Below are positions 26,406 to 39,492 of a stretch of DNA of 64,000 bases, in pieces. Each line of letters begins with the position of its first letter. Position 1 is the stretch's first letter. The stretch lies in assembly GCA_024734555.1 (NCBI GenBank), contig JANPWX010020040.1, forward strand, positions 1,578,241 to 1,642,240, written 5' to 3'. The notes beneath the pieces were generated by a model. The model ran no database searches. It had not been told where the DNA came from and saw nothing but the letters and a program-made list of their open reading frames with translations. The position numbers and the translations under genes are program-made. This stretch comes from Trochalopteron elliotii (taxonomy: Eukaryota > Chordata > Aves > Passeriformes > Leiothrichidae).

Positions 26406-27283
26406 AGGCCAAAGGCAGGGCACAGCCCTCTAGGTCTAAGAAGAAGGTTAAAGCCTTCTTCCAGGAAAACTGGAAATTCACGATGAAATCAGAGTTATGA
26501 GTCAGCCCCAGCATGTGATTCACAGGACTCAGGTCACTTGTGCAGCATTGATCAGTAAGCTGAAAATGGTCTGATCGTTTTGTCACTGACCTTTGAGAGC
26601 TACTGCAGAACCATGAATTGAAGTTCTATGGGGTAGTGTTTGGCACTTACACTGTGGAGATAAAGAAAAGGGAGGCTAAAAAACCCCATGAAATTTACTC
26701 TGCAGGGGAAAACTGCTACAGGAGTTGGCAAGAATCTTAATAAGGGGTTGCAGGGTACTCCATCAATGTGAGCACCTTAAATTGATGTCCTTATGGTTTG
26801 GAAGGCATATACAATCAGCTGCACTAGAACACTGTTTCTCGTTCCCACGGTTATACCCAGTGATATATCAAATGCAATAATTGCATATTTGAATAATTCA
26901 TAGGTACGGTAACTTTGGCCAGATACAAGTGAATATCAAAACTCTGGTCTCTGAAGTGCTTGATTCAGCTGTAGCAGAGAATTGAAGGTTTATTGTACAA
27001 ACCTTGCTTCTCAGGTGTCTTTCATCCTGCCCTGTGACTGCAGTTAGGGAAAAAAAAAAGAGAGTTTTTATTTCAAACGGCTCATTTTTCCACTTAGCTG
27101 AGCTTCATCCAACCTTTTTGAAATATTGGGTAGAAGGCTGAGCTGGAGGGAAAAGGAGAACAGCAGTCAAGTCATTTCCCAAGCAAGAAGCATAGTAAAT
27201 GAAAACTCAGTGCTCTGTCTGGAAAAGTACTAACCACAACCATGATCGGGCTAAGTTCTCAGGCAGCGCCAATCACCAGCTCC

Positions 27284-27334
27284 TCTGAAGCCAGTGAAGT
27301 GACACTGATTTATGGCAGCCAAGGATTCAGGCCC
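27284..27334. repeat. Ancient palindromic amniote repeat, partial copy
   Basis: 'gaagccagtgaagtgacact', then 'gatttatggcagcc' and 'aaggattcaggccca', resembles the old inverted-repeat element found across turtles, crocodilians and birds. In that element, 'tgaagtcaatgg'-like words lead to an 'aggatc-ggccc' end. The family cannot be named from sequence alone, and similarity is moderate. Confidence 0.45.
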
Positions 27335-30300
27335 ACTATTACTTATTTAACTCTAAATGTTCTCCTAGCAGAGATGTTTCAATTATTTGCAATTCTAGAG
27401 GGAGATGCAATGTCACTCTTCTGGCTGCTCTGGTGTTCTTAGAGCAGAGACACTAGGGAATGATCATGCCCACCTCCAAATATCACTATGGCTCATTTTA
27501 AAAATGCCTTTTTAGGATAATGACATGCAAACAGAAGAAAATCTCTTGTACCCATGGAAAGCTGCAGCTCCACACTCAAGTAATCCTCTTTGGAAATCAG
27601 ATTTCTCACATTTATTGGAAGATACATTCACTCTCTCCAGCTCTTCAGATATCCCTTTTTGCTGTGTAAAACAGATCCAGCAGCTGGGCTGCCTGAAGCA
27701 TCTGTTCTATGCAGAGCAATAACACTCTAAAATCCTCACAGTGACAAGATGCCTACCTTTGAATTTTCTGGCTCTATGATGCCCATTCCTTAACACCAAA
27801 GATATATTTTGGTTGATTTGGATGTGCTGTAGATGGTGGTCATGGCAGAGCCTTAAAAGCAGGTTGTTCCAAAAGAAAATAGGTTTTCACTACCTTGATT
27901 TCTAAGGATTTGGAAACAATTGGGCCATTAAATCCATGGGCTGTGCAGTCAGCTAAAAATTTGCCTTTGCTGGATAAGATTCTCTATTTTTCTCTACTCT
28001 TTGACTCATCTCCACTCATGAGCAGAGGTTGCATCCCATTTGCTGTGACATATGACAAGTGGATGCTTTCCAAGCTCTTTATTGTCCTCTGTGCGTTCCC
28101 CTTGCATGGTACACATTTCTCCATCATGGCACATTGGACACTGAGAAAGCAAACCAGGCAGGCAGCCCAATGCCAGCTGTAGGCAACTGGGTTCCTACGT
28201 GTCAGTTTTAAGAGATTTGGTGCTTTCAGAAGCGAGTTTATTTGGGGGGTTTCTGTCTTCTGCTCAGAATACGAGGGCATTGTTTGGTACAGACCATACA
28301 GACCTTGTTACAAAAAATCCCAAGAAGAATTCCTACAGGCCTTGTTCTCTTTACCCATGAAGACCAGGGTAATGCAATTTAGAGAAAGGTGTACAGATCC
28401 TCATCAGAAATAAAGGAATAGCTCATACCTAGAGGAGTATTCCTACACTTCAACCTGAATGGACGAATTAATGTCATTTGATGGGTTTGTTGAGGAGCAT
28501 GCTAACGTGCTGTTAGTAATTAGGAAAGGGAGACAGAGTGGCACCATGGTTATTTCTGGTGTCTTTTCTCTTTCAGCACAGACCCACTTCCTGACAGCCT
28601 GACTTCTGGTACTCACCAGGGATTCCTGGAAGCAACCTCAGGATGCCGCTTAGGATTAAAATGCAAATAATTTATTTCTTCAGAAATACTCTAGAATAAA
28701 TGGGTTGTTCTGAGGTTCACAGGTATCTGAAGAAGTGCCGGGCCTGTCCTTCACCTGGGGAAAGAAAGCAGGCTTTAAGGGAGTGATCATGATTTGTGAT
28801 AGCTAAAGGCTTGCTGTGGGATTTGGCCACTTATGCTCAGGGAGCAGAAATCTTCTGCTTTTTCCCTTCTAATCTTTCAAATTGCCTCTGTAATTTTTTT
28901 CCCCAAGTTGTGTGTGCTCAGTGTGTTCTGTCGATGTGAGATGCGGTAATGTCACTCTGCTAGGAGTTTTATGGTTCACAGAAGGCAGGATTTGTATTGA
29001 GATAGACAGATAGATGCACGTCTGGTGCCTGCACATAATGTATTACGGAGATTGATCCAAAATTTTCAACACTAAAATCCCAAACGATAGACTGAAGGAA
29101 TCTCTGTCTGGGAGATTTCAGCTGGATTTTGTCTCTTTTTCTCTGATTAATACAAGCCTTTGAAAGCATATCATCCCTGTCCCTTTGCCCAAATAATTGG
29201 AGAAGATCACAGTAAAGAAGGATCAATAGCAAATAAGTAGTCTACATTTTCTCAGGTGCCAATGTAAAGGAGGTCAGACATGCCATACTGGGAAAGGAAG
29301 GATACACAGGGAAGTCTGGTGTGCATTCACATAATGGACGTTCATCATGACAAAGGAGGAGGTGAATCCTGTTGCCCGTGCAGGTGGTGAACTCAGGGAA
29401 GGTGGCAGTGATGCTCATGTCCCCCCTGACCATCCAGGCTGAGGGCCACACTGAGATCTGAGCTCTCCCTGCACATGAGAGGGAAATGGAAAGGAGCAGA
29501 AGCACTGGCTAATGGGAGCAGTAGGGATATCATCCTGCCAAGCTGCCTGCGGAGCCTGGAGCTGCCTCCTAATGAAGGCAAACGGCTGGTCACAACTGGA
29601 GGCGAGCTGTTCCCCATTTGTTTGTGCTCCTCAGAGTGGCAGGGATCCACTCTCCATCAGAATAATCCAATTGAACAAAATGATTCATATTAGCAGGCAC
29701 ATCTGTCTGAGGCCAAAGCAGAACCCTGGTGTTAGTTTAATAAATGGCGTTCATTAAACTTAGCTGAAAATATAATCTGGAGAGACTGATGGGGTGAACA
29801 GAGCAAAGAATAAGCAAAAGGAGTTAGCAATTATCGGATGTCATTTGTTCTACTGGTACCATGGAATTGGAGCTTGTTTGCTGAAATCTTAATTTCATTT
29901 TGCTGAGGCAGAATCCATCAGAGAAGCTTATACTGCAGCTATGATTCCTGTTTGTCAGCCCTTGGTAGGGAATGTGGCATTTTTCTTTCCTCCTTTTCTA
30001 ACAGACAGAGTTCTGAAGGAGCACAGATCCCATCAGAGAGCCAAAAGACAGGAAAGACAGAGGAAGCAGCCTTTCCTTTGCCAGGAAAAGACTGCTGAGT
30101 GAAGTTCCCTGTGCTTCAATGGAGAGAACATAGACAGTGCTTTGGGACAGGAACTTTGGGTATTTCCAGTGCAGCAGAAGCCATAAATATTCCCAGTTCC
30201 CCTGCCATTTCCCTCCATACCAATAGAGTGTAGAAACACTTCTTGCTTGAGTTCAGGAGCATTTTATAGGGTAAAATGGGTACCCTCTATAGGGTAGGGG

Positions 30301-33300
30301 CCAGTGTTTCTACTGGGAAATGTTTCCCCCTTTTCAGGCTATAGAAAGGTTGATTTCTTCTTGGTGGTCATGTCAGGGTAACCCCTACAGCTGTGCACTG
30401 GTGGATCTTGAAGTCAGCACAGGGGAAGAGGCATAGGCAAGGCATTGAGGTGCTGGAGGCAGCCCACATATCCAGAGCTTAACCCTGATGGTCTGGGGCT
30501 GCCTCCTTCAGGCCCAGCTCAGTTGTTTGGCATTAACATTCCTGGCCATAAGTCTCCCACAAAACACTGAATCCAGAGGGAGTGCTCTTAAGAGGGAGAG
30601 CTGCCTTTCCCAATTCCTGGCTAGCAGAGACAAGCTTCTTGGGACTGACTTACAGAATGGTCAGCATTTGAAGATTGACTGGACAACCTGTTTCTTGCCT
30701 ATTACTTTGGTTTTGTTTAGTTTTAACTTGTCCCTATGGGTATTCAAATGGTCCTTGGTGTGTGCCAGGGGAAGGCAAGAAAGGATTTTATATTTATAGA
30801 CTTGCCAGAGCTATCGAGTCCTAGCCAGTTAGAAAAAATCAAAAGAATAATGGAGGAGAAGGGAAAGCTTGACCTCATGAGCTTTCAACGTTGATTAGTT
30901 TGTTGGTGTCAGGAACCTTTTCTTGTTCAGGGCGCACTAACTGTGAAATAACTTTTTTCCCCTACTCTTTAATCTGTCTCCTGTATTCCCAAGGGGAAGG
31001 AGGAGCCAATACCTGCCTTCCTGGAGTTCTGCTTCAGAGGAAGCAAGTGCATGGACTTGCACACCAGCAGCGAGGAGCTGGTGGGTTTGGGGGTTTTTTG
31101 TCTTCTCGGTGTGCCCTTTGGCAAGAAGCTGAACACTTTCAATTTCCTTCGAAATTGTGTGAGAATCAGTTGCACACATGAGCTGCTCTCTGCTCTGGAG
31201 ATGGTCAGAGGTTTTTCTCACCCAGGTGAGCACAGAAGAGAGAGGGAAGTTGACAAGATGGGCAGCATCTTTCTGATATTTTCCTGGATCCCACCATCAC
31301 AGTCAGGCCTCCTTCACAACCATGGAAGTGGGTGAGACGTGCACTGAATTCCACCTCTTGCCCACTACCATTCAGGTTAATCCTGAGCTTCTTGGCACAG
31401 GGAGGAGCATGAAGGCTTAAGTTAACACGATTCTGTCATTTGTATGAGACTGGTGAGAAACTTGCTGAATTTGCTTGATTCAGCTCTGTGGATCAGACAA
31501 TGATAACACTCCCAAGCCAGCACAGCTGCAGGCACAAGTGGACATGCTTCATAAGCACAGGCTATTTCAGGTGACAATGAACCAGAAACTCAAAAAACTG
31601 AGACTGATCAGACTCAACTGGATGCAAATAGAATCTGGGATTTATTTTCAATACTCTTTTCAAAGTACATTGAAGTAATCTTATGAACCAGACATCATGG
31701 GAATCAGCACAATGGTTTTCAGTGCTTTCAGAAAAAACATTGTTTTGTTTTGGGGTTCTTTTTAAATTCTCAGACAAAAAGTTTTGACTGTTTTTAAGCA
31801 GTGACAATGTTTGACTGATCACCTGCATTTTCCACCCAGAAAGGCTTTGAACAAAAATGTGATCCAGTTCTAAATTAGAATCGTATAAATACCTCAGCTA
31901 TAGCAGTGAAATGAGTCACAGGCATTAGTCACATGCATAAGTGTTTTCAGAATCAAATTTTGAGATACTAAAATTCACCAAGAGATGTGAATTCTTCATA
32001 TGGAAACTACCCCAACTATGTGGTGGAATTCTTGTCTTATCTTTCTCCAACTCGGAAAGAGTTACTGTCTCCTCAGTAAAAGTGTCTTCTGTTAGAAGCT
32101 TCTCACAGAATTTGGCTTCAAGAATGTTTGTGGTGTTTTTAACAAAAAAATATGAATATTTAATGATTAATAGAACTGTGTAAGCTTATTGAGTCATCCT
32201 GGACTTTAATCAATTTGAAATATTTGGGGCACCAATTTCCACCTTACTGCTCCTCACTGGAGGTACATCAGAGCTTTAGTGCAATTAAAATGAAGCAGGA
32301 AATATTTTTAGCTAATTGCACTGTGCACCTTGAAGGTAATTTGAAGCTGCAGGCAAAAAAAATAAAATATCAGAAGGAGTAATTGAGTGCTGCAAGCTGG
32401 GAGTATGTGTTCCTGGCTGCATTCTGATTTAAAGGTATATAGAGACTGGGTGGGGAGCTGAACAGCCTTGGCAGAAGGAGAGTAAAATTTCATCTCTGGA
32501 GAACAGTCCCAGCATGCATCACAGGGCAGCAGACCCAGCAGCCCTGCTACTGGCACAGGAACAGCTTTGAGAGGGTCACTGGAGAACTTGCCCCTGAAAG
32601 AGATGTCAGGCTGGGAGATGAGCTCGGGTTTCCTCCATCTGCAACCCCAAACAAGCACCACTCCAGCAAATCCTTTCTGTACCTGGTGAGCAACTACAGA
32701 CCAATTCTCACCCCTCCAGCCTAGCAGGCAGCTGTGGGTTCTTGTTTCTTGTGTCAGAAGCTGGAGCCACTGGGGGGGTGTATCAGGCAATCCCCTGGGA
32801 TGGCACAGGCAGCGTAATTGTACCTGCTGAGATCTACGAGCTGGATTTGATTAGGATCTTGATGTCACTCTAGGGGTCTGCTGAGGAATGGAAGAGGGGA
32901 GCAGGATCACCACCTAACTGTCAGCAGCAAAAACAGGACTGTGTGGCACTGGTTTCATCAGCATTTTCATAAGGTCTAGTCAGTCTATAAAGGGAAAAAC
33001 CAGAAACAGCGGAGACCAGGCACAGAGGCTTTCTTACAGCTTCCCAATTAGAGTTAGTTCTCAGCCATGTACATTTTTTTAATTAAACTGTTGGTACAAT
33101 GCTCAGGAGATAGAAAACTCCTTGAGGCCCTCTTGTAATAAAGAACCTTTCATTGTATGCAGAAAGGCAAGCTTAATTTCTTCTCCCACCTAATATTCAC
33201 CTGCGGCAAAAGCAGGGGTGAGCACTGTGTATGAGACAGGATAAATGCTCCTCAGGGCACAGGACCCACTGATTTGGCCATTGGGAGGGAAAGAGGCTAC

Positions 33301-34698
33301 ATCCTTTGCTGCAAAAGTAGCCATTTAACACTCATTTGACCTTTACCATCACTGCTTCACAAAATTACCTGAGTTCATTGCACTGATATTTGCAAGCAAA
33401 GTTCTTGATTGGCAGAGAGAGTAAAAAAACAGAGCTGAGAGAGGAAAAGAGCCATGGCTATGTTTGCATGAGCAAGTAAATTCTGGGTGTTGCTGAGGAG
33501 GTTGGACAGGGCTGTGACAACTCAGACCTTACCAAGCCCTTAGTTGCTCCCAACAGCAACCCTGGTGGTGGGCAGAGCTCCCTCCTGCACCCAGCCCATC
33601 CTGAATTCCCAGTCTGCCCAGCCCAGCCCTTCTTCCCAACACACACCTCCAAATCTTTTTCAGAGCACCTCCACCACCCCTGTGTTCCCCTCCACCCTGA
33701 GGCCAGCTCTTCTGGCACTGCTCGGGGCAAAATGAGAAAAGGCAACACTGCTCAGGGAGCCAGTGACATTTTCTGACTGCCCAGGCTGGCTTCTCCAGGA
33801 GCAGCTGCTCCGTTGTGGTGCTTTTTCATCTGCTGCTTGAGACTAATGTCTCTAGAAAAATAGATAAATCAGGGGTGACACAGCTATTGCTGCTTGACAA
33901 TTTTTCATCAAACAAGCTGGGGGAGGAGGGGATGACCAAAAAGTGACATTTTGACCAAACTGGATGTTTCTGCAGCAAATTTTCATTCCAGCAGATTAAA
34001 AAAGAAATGCAAACAGCACAAAAAACGTAACTGTCTTGATTAAAAATGTTGGCCTTCAAAACACTAAATTCCTGTTAAAAATGGACTGGTTTTCAGATTG
34101 ATTAAAAAGAAAAGGCAAAAATTAATCTATTTCTCTGGCTACGTCTCCCACCCCAGACTTGTTTTGTTTATTAACTAAAATATTCACAGGAAAGAAGGTC
34201 AAAATAATGACAATTTTCCTCCAGAAAAATAATTGTTATTTTTCAACTAGCTCTTAATGCAACACAGTTAAATGAGAGCAGGCCTAGTAACAACACTGCA
34301 CAGCAAGTAAGTCATACAATTATTTGGAAGAAGGGCATTGCAATTTAAGAGCTAATTTTTATCATCACCTTAAATTTATAAATGGGAAAAATGAAGCAGG
34401 GTCATCAAGCATATTAAAAAAGAAAAAAAAAAAAACAAACACTAACCCAGGGAAAACATTAGCATTTGAAATGCTGGACTCCCATCTCCCTGTTAGATCA
34501 CATTGGCTTCTCTGTCTCTGTGTGTGTGCAATTGTCTCTGTTGATACATATGTACATGTAATACCTCTGTACATATACATATGGATATGTTGGTGTGCAT
34601 TTTCATGTATATAAAGAATTATTTTTACAATCTGTCTGCTTTTTAACCCTCAGATGTTAGAACTGAAGCATCTGACAAGAACATTTTCTTCCCCTCTA

Positions 34699-34727
34699 CC
34701 CCCCCACCCCTATGCCCACCCCACCCC
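34699..34727 (-). repeat. C-rich tract with G-quadruplex potential on the minus strand
   Basis: Five C runs of 7, 4, 3, 4 and 4 are separated by loops of 1 to 4 bases. Read on the minus strand this gives more than four G runs of at least three, the standard quadruplex pattern. It lies in the inferred UTR intron, on the template strand of the gene. Confidence 0.6.
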
Positions 34728-35750
34728 TAAAAATCACACCCCAAGAATCCAGGTAAATGTGTTGATGTCTGATATAAATTGTCAGGCTTCTTTTAATTCC
34801 AGCATGGATGCGAAGTCCCCTTCACCGCACTGCCTTTCCCACTCTAACACATTTGGGCTCTTAATCTTGGGCTCACCGCACACCCTTAGCAGTGGTTGTC
34901 ATAGCGATGGAGTCTGTTTTGGAGAGCCTTGCCTTCATTTTCCACCTCTGCCAGACAGTTCAGGCAGGATCTGGGGAAGGAGGGGGATCTCTGTGGGTTG
35001 GTATCAGGGTACAGTGAAGAGGAAGACTGAGGCATAAGGAAAGCAGGGCCATCCACCAGTACTGGAGGCAAAAACAAAGAGGGAAATTGCTATAGAAACA
35101 GTACAGAAGGCAGGGGATAAAAACATGGACTGGAATTTTAATAATATTGATCAGCTTCAGAGGCAATAGCTGTGAAGATCTATCACCAGCAGCAAAAATA
35201 TCTCCAGTTCCCTCCAGTAGGTGTGCATGGCCACAGGCTCCAGCAGACAGAAGGACAGGATTCTGACTGCTGTTTTGGGTGCAAAGGCAATGGAGATTAA
35301 TGTACATTGTATAAAGATGAAGAAGTTGGCATATGCAATGATCAGAGACTTAGGTGTGAGCACGGGAGGCTGCCACTTTCCTGCTGGAAGAAATGATGGC
35401 CTTTGAATTTTGTCAGGGAGAAGAGAAGACAAGAAAGAAGGTATAGAGATGATCAGCGGAGACTTGACTAATAAGGTCTCAGGGGAGAGGCACAGTAGAA
35501 ATGATGTGAAACTGGAGGCAGTAGATTTCTGCAGGGGAAGAAGAACCCAACCTGGTAGCCCACCACCATGGTGGCAGTGTTGGGACAGTTGTGTGGTCCT
35601 GTGAACAGAGCAAGCTTGTACCTGCAGCTGGCTGCATTTGCAGCTTAGCAGATATACAATGACAGCCTGTGTCACTCACCAGATTGTCAGGGACTGTTGG
35701 GCTTGTGCCCCTTGCACACTCCTCTCACGTCACCCATCTGCTGTAAGGGT

Positions 35751-36640
35751 ATCATGGAATCATACAGATTAGGTTGAGAAAAAAACCTCTAAAAATATTG
35801 AATTCAATCATTAACCCAGCACTGACAAGACCACCACTAAACTCTGGCTCTAAGCACCACATCTATACCTCTTCTAAATACCTCCATAAATGGTGACACC
35901 ACAGCTTAGTAAGGCAGCCAGTTCCAGTGCCCAACAAGCCTTTCAGTGAAGAAGTTATTCCTAATATCCAATCTAAACCATTCACATTGCAACCCAAGAC
36001 TGTTTTCTCTTGCTCTGTCACTGGTTACTGGGGGGAAGAGACTGACCCCCACCTGTCTGTGACCTCCTTTCAGAGAGGGGGTGATGAGGTCTTCTCTCAG
36101 CCTCCTACTGCGCTGAGCAGCCTTGGGGAACACCACTACTGACCATCCCCACTGGATATCATTCCATTCACCAACACCCTTTGGGCCCAACTATCATCCA
36201 TTTTTTACCCAGGAAACAGTGCATCCATCCAAGCCATGAGCAGCCAGTTTCTTCTGGAAAATGCTATGTGAAATGCTGTCAAAGGCCTTACTGAAGTCCA
36301 CATAGACACATTGCCAGCATTTCCCTCATCAGCTAAACGGATCACCTTGTCACAGAAGGAGATCAGGTTGGTCAAGCTTCATGAACTGAAGCTGGCTGGG
36401 CCTGCTGCCCTGGTTGTCCTGCATGTGCTGCATGATGACACTGAGGATGATCTGCTTCACGAGCTTCCCCAGCACTGAGGTGAGGCTGACAGACCTGTAG
36501 TTCCCTAGATCCTTCTTCCAGCCCTTCTTTTGGATGGGCATCACACTGGGTAACCTACATCATCTCTGGTTACCAAGACTCCTGTTAAAAATGGAGTTGC
36601 TTAGTGAGGACCTCTGCCAGCTCCCTCAGTACCCAGTACC
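35751..36640 (-). mobile_element. CR1 LINE with partial reverse transcriptase, internally deleted
   Basis: Antisense CR1 of about 890 bp. Read on the minus strand it starts with an RT N-terminal linker (RELAEVL-like, broken by stops). It then shows the conserved 'PIQKKGWKKDLGNYRSVSLT' block (36350-36544 region) and an 'LLMAWMDALF...WAQRVLVNGM' block. It then jumps directly into the CR1 3' UTR ('ggatattaggaataacttct' on the minus strand) and ends with an 'aatctgtatgattccatgat' tail. The RT palm with its YADD-type active site is missing, so the copy is dead. Confidence 0.85.
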
Positions 36641-37404
36641 ACACCACATGGGCAATGAGTGTCTCCCACAATGCAGAGCTTATCCTCACAGTCCAGCCAG
36701 AAACTGCTGTTGCAAGCTTTACTGTGACAGAGGTGTTTGTAGCAATAGGACTACTGTGCTGCAAAATTACAGCACAGTTTGCAAGGACATGACTAGATTT
36801 ATGTTTATCTAACCAAGGCTTTAACTGAGATTCATTTCCCCTAATGGTATAGACCTACACTGCAACTATACCCTTCACAGCAAGTCAATCAAGAGAGATA
36901 CTTGTTCCTTTTGCCCATGACTCACAGTCTTATCCGAAACAGTTCCTAAGCATGAGTGAATTGGGACCTAAAATCCCTGTGTGTCTCCACTAATGCTGTC
37001 TGAGAGTGATCTGTTCAGATGAAGATGTCTGCGTCTTCAATTCCATCATTAGGACTTCAAGTCCTCCAGTGTTCAAGGAAAACAGTCCCAGGATGTTAGG
37101 CACTTAGGTGCTACCAAAAAGAAGTTGGACACTTACCAGATTTATTTGGCTAGGGTCAGTGGAGCAAGACCTTGGACATATCCCTAGAGACTATCAAAGT
37201 GTCTTTTCCTGTCCACTGACTAGGTAGTTGCTGCAGAACCCTGCTTTAGAAGAGCAGCTTCATTTGGTGCTTGAAATACAGGCCCAATTTGTTTCAGGAT
37301 TAGACAGGATTACCACATGTAACTTAGGTATAAAAGAATATTTTCAAGTGGCTTTTTTTTTTCTGTTTTTTTAGCTGCAGCAAGTCCTAATTCTTCATCT
37401 GTAC

Positions 37405-37409
<5 letters not shown>

Positions 37410-37436
<27 letters not shown>

Positions 37437-37437
37437 T
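37410..37437. repeat. (GT)n microsatellite
   Basis: About 13 uninterrupted GT units. Confidence 0.95.
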
Positions 37438-38815
37438 TCATCTGCAGTGTCTGAGGGTGTCTGTGGAGGACAGGAAGAGGGATGGCAGTACCACATCCAA
37501 ATCAGTGGTCACTGATTGACCAGTCCCGTTCTTCCCACTCTACACATTAAATATTTTCCTCAGTAAAATTATAGCAAAGAATGTCTCCCTAGCTTGACAG
37601 TTGTCTGGATCTAGCATCCATGTGTAAAGCCACTACCCACTAAGCTCCAGTCCTGATCCTGCAGCTGGCTCTATCCCATATTTCAACCCCAGACAAGAGA
37701 AGTGTGTTGTTGCTACTTCCCAGCAATAGAGCAGGATATTGTTTGCTCCATCAGATCTCTCCCATTCCTGTTGCCTCCTTCATTCATTAAATCAAACCTG
37801 TTAACTCTTCCTTTTCCTGCTGGGGCAGCTGAGGTAAGGAAAGTGACGGGTCATGCCATGATGGTGCTGACAGTTCTCCTTCCTTTCCCAGCTGCTTGAT
37901 TCCTGTATTATGACATGAACAGAAAGCCCGGAGGGGTAAGAGGGGTGATAGAGATTTTTTCCTCTTCCAGGAGATGTACAGCTGACACTATTTGCTCTTG
38001 GGTACCTAGGGACACAAATGACAACAATTCTTCCCTGGGCCATCTTCAAAAGGACAGATTTCTCTGCCTTGGATTGTGAAATAACTGTAGACACAGATCT
38101 TGCATCTGCCTTGGGGGTACCAGTCTATTTTCTTTTTCAAACCTCAGGCAGCTCAGGCTGACATTTCCAGATCATCAAAGGGCAAGACTTTGGGGCCAGG
38201 CCATCAAGAAAGAGTCAGCTTCAACCAAGGCAGCAGCCAAGTGTGAAGCTGAAGCCAGAGCTCAGATCAGGGGCTTAGTTCAGCATCGTCCCTTGTCAAC
38301 TATGCATAATTGCTGCAGCCAAGAAAGCATGTTTCAGTTCACAGAATCAACAAAGAAACCCAAGACAAACAAACAAAAAGCCAGGGAAGGAATTTTCACT
38401 AGCCAGAATGCATGACTTCAGGATAAGAACTGCCAACAACTTTCTTGTGACACCCCAATACAAGGTGAAATTTTATTTGTGTGCAGAGACTTTTCAGAAA
38501 TAGGCTGCAAGGAGAGATATGAACCCTGCCAAGGGGACAGAAAGGCAATACCTGAGGAACAGGATGCAGAGCTGCTGACTGAGACAAGTGTATTGTGGTG
38601 TGCAGTGATTTTTGGTGTTTATTAAGGCAAAACTCCGTGGGCCAGTAAAGGGACATTTTTCTTCACAGGCAGGGTGTTTCTATAGATTGTAGCAACCAAC
38701 CCCTGGCAGGTTTTATTCCTTTTCCTTTGTCCTTTGCATTTTCTTTCCTTTCTCTTTTTGATTTTTGTTTTGTTTTCTTTCTTTTCTGCTATATCTTCTC
38801 TCTTTTCTGCTATAT

Positions 38816-38880
38816 CTCTTCTCTTCTCTTCTCTTCTCTTCTCTTCTCTTCTCTTCTCTTCTCTTCTCTTCTCTTCTCTT
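38816..38880. repeat. (CTCTT)13 pentanucleotide microsatellite
   Basis: Thirteen exact CTCTT units within a longer pyrimidine-only stretch starting near 38730. The strand bias (all pyrimidine on +, all purine on -) makes it able to form triplex DNA. It lies about 280 bp upstream of the first candidate acceptor of the terminal exon. The direct repeat CTTTTCTGCTATATCT occurs twice just upstream of it. Confidence 0.95.
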
Positions 38881-39492
38881 CTCCCTTTTGTTTTCCATTA
38901 TCTTTTCAATCCAGGCCACAGCTAAATGCCAAAGGAGTAAATGTCCTTCTTTTAATGATACTGATTTAAGGACCACTGTATCATCCAAGTCCCCTTACAA
39001 GTCTACTTCCCACACCATACCAGCATTGCTGTTTCAGAGCCTGCCGTCCTGTGAATTGCTAAATGGACATGCAGCAACCAGCAGTAGCTGCTTTCCTTTT
39101 CGGTTTTCATTTTTTGTTGTTTTGTTTGGGTTGGTTTTTTTTAATTTATTTATTCTCAGTAGCCAATGCAGCTCTCGGCCTATTACTCCCCCACAATTTT
39201 AAACTTGGGATGTAAACCAAATCAGAATGGTACCTGCTCCAGAGTTGATCGGAGGCAGTGGAGAGGCTCCCAGAGGACTCTGGCCAGCCATCCAGCAAAG
39301 CCCAGGAAGCTGGGGGTGGCGTGGGGAAGGCCGGTGCTAACGAAAGCATTCTGGTTGGCAGTGAATGTATTTATTTTCCAGACTCCGCAAACCGATCTGT
39401 GTCTGCGCTCATCCATTCAGTGCATGCTCTCCTCAGCAGCTGCTGCATCACGCTCTGTTCCTGTTCACTGTTGACTGTGTCTCTACATTTAA

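Larger units (their letters stand above)
19675..39159 (+). other. CELF4: Inferred 3' UTR intron of CELF4, about 19.5 kb
   Basis: This interval lies between the donor after the stop codon and the first plausible acceptor of the inferred terminal exon. No convincing coding exon was seen on either strand. It holds an assembly gap, A-rich and T-rich tracts, one old palindromic repeat copy (27284), a C-rich tract (34699), a large deleted CR1 (35751), a (GT)n and a (CTCTT)13. An AATAAA at 20646-20651 could end a shorter transcript that does not use the donor. Blocks around 24900-25100 and 29650-29770 look like conserved non-coding DNA but cannot be tested here. The remainder is unremarkable. Confidence 0.45.

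Noticed and set aside
29242..29505. Minus-strand 87-codon frame with a signal-peptide-like start
   Set aside because: The LLLLLSISLS start is suggestive, but the remainder has no cysteine pattern or domain that could be named, and no splice context was convincing.
32308..32790. Minus-strand open frame of 160 codons
   Set aside because: No domain, low-complexity leucine- and serine-rich translation, and no retroelement match; treated as chance.
38713..38988. Minus-strand frame rich in KREEKRREEK repeats
   Set aside because: It is simply the translation of the (CTCTT)n satellite on the purine strand.
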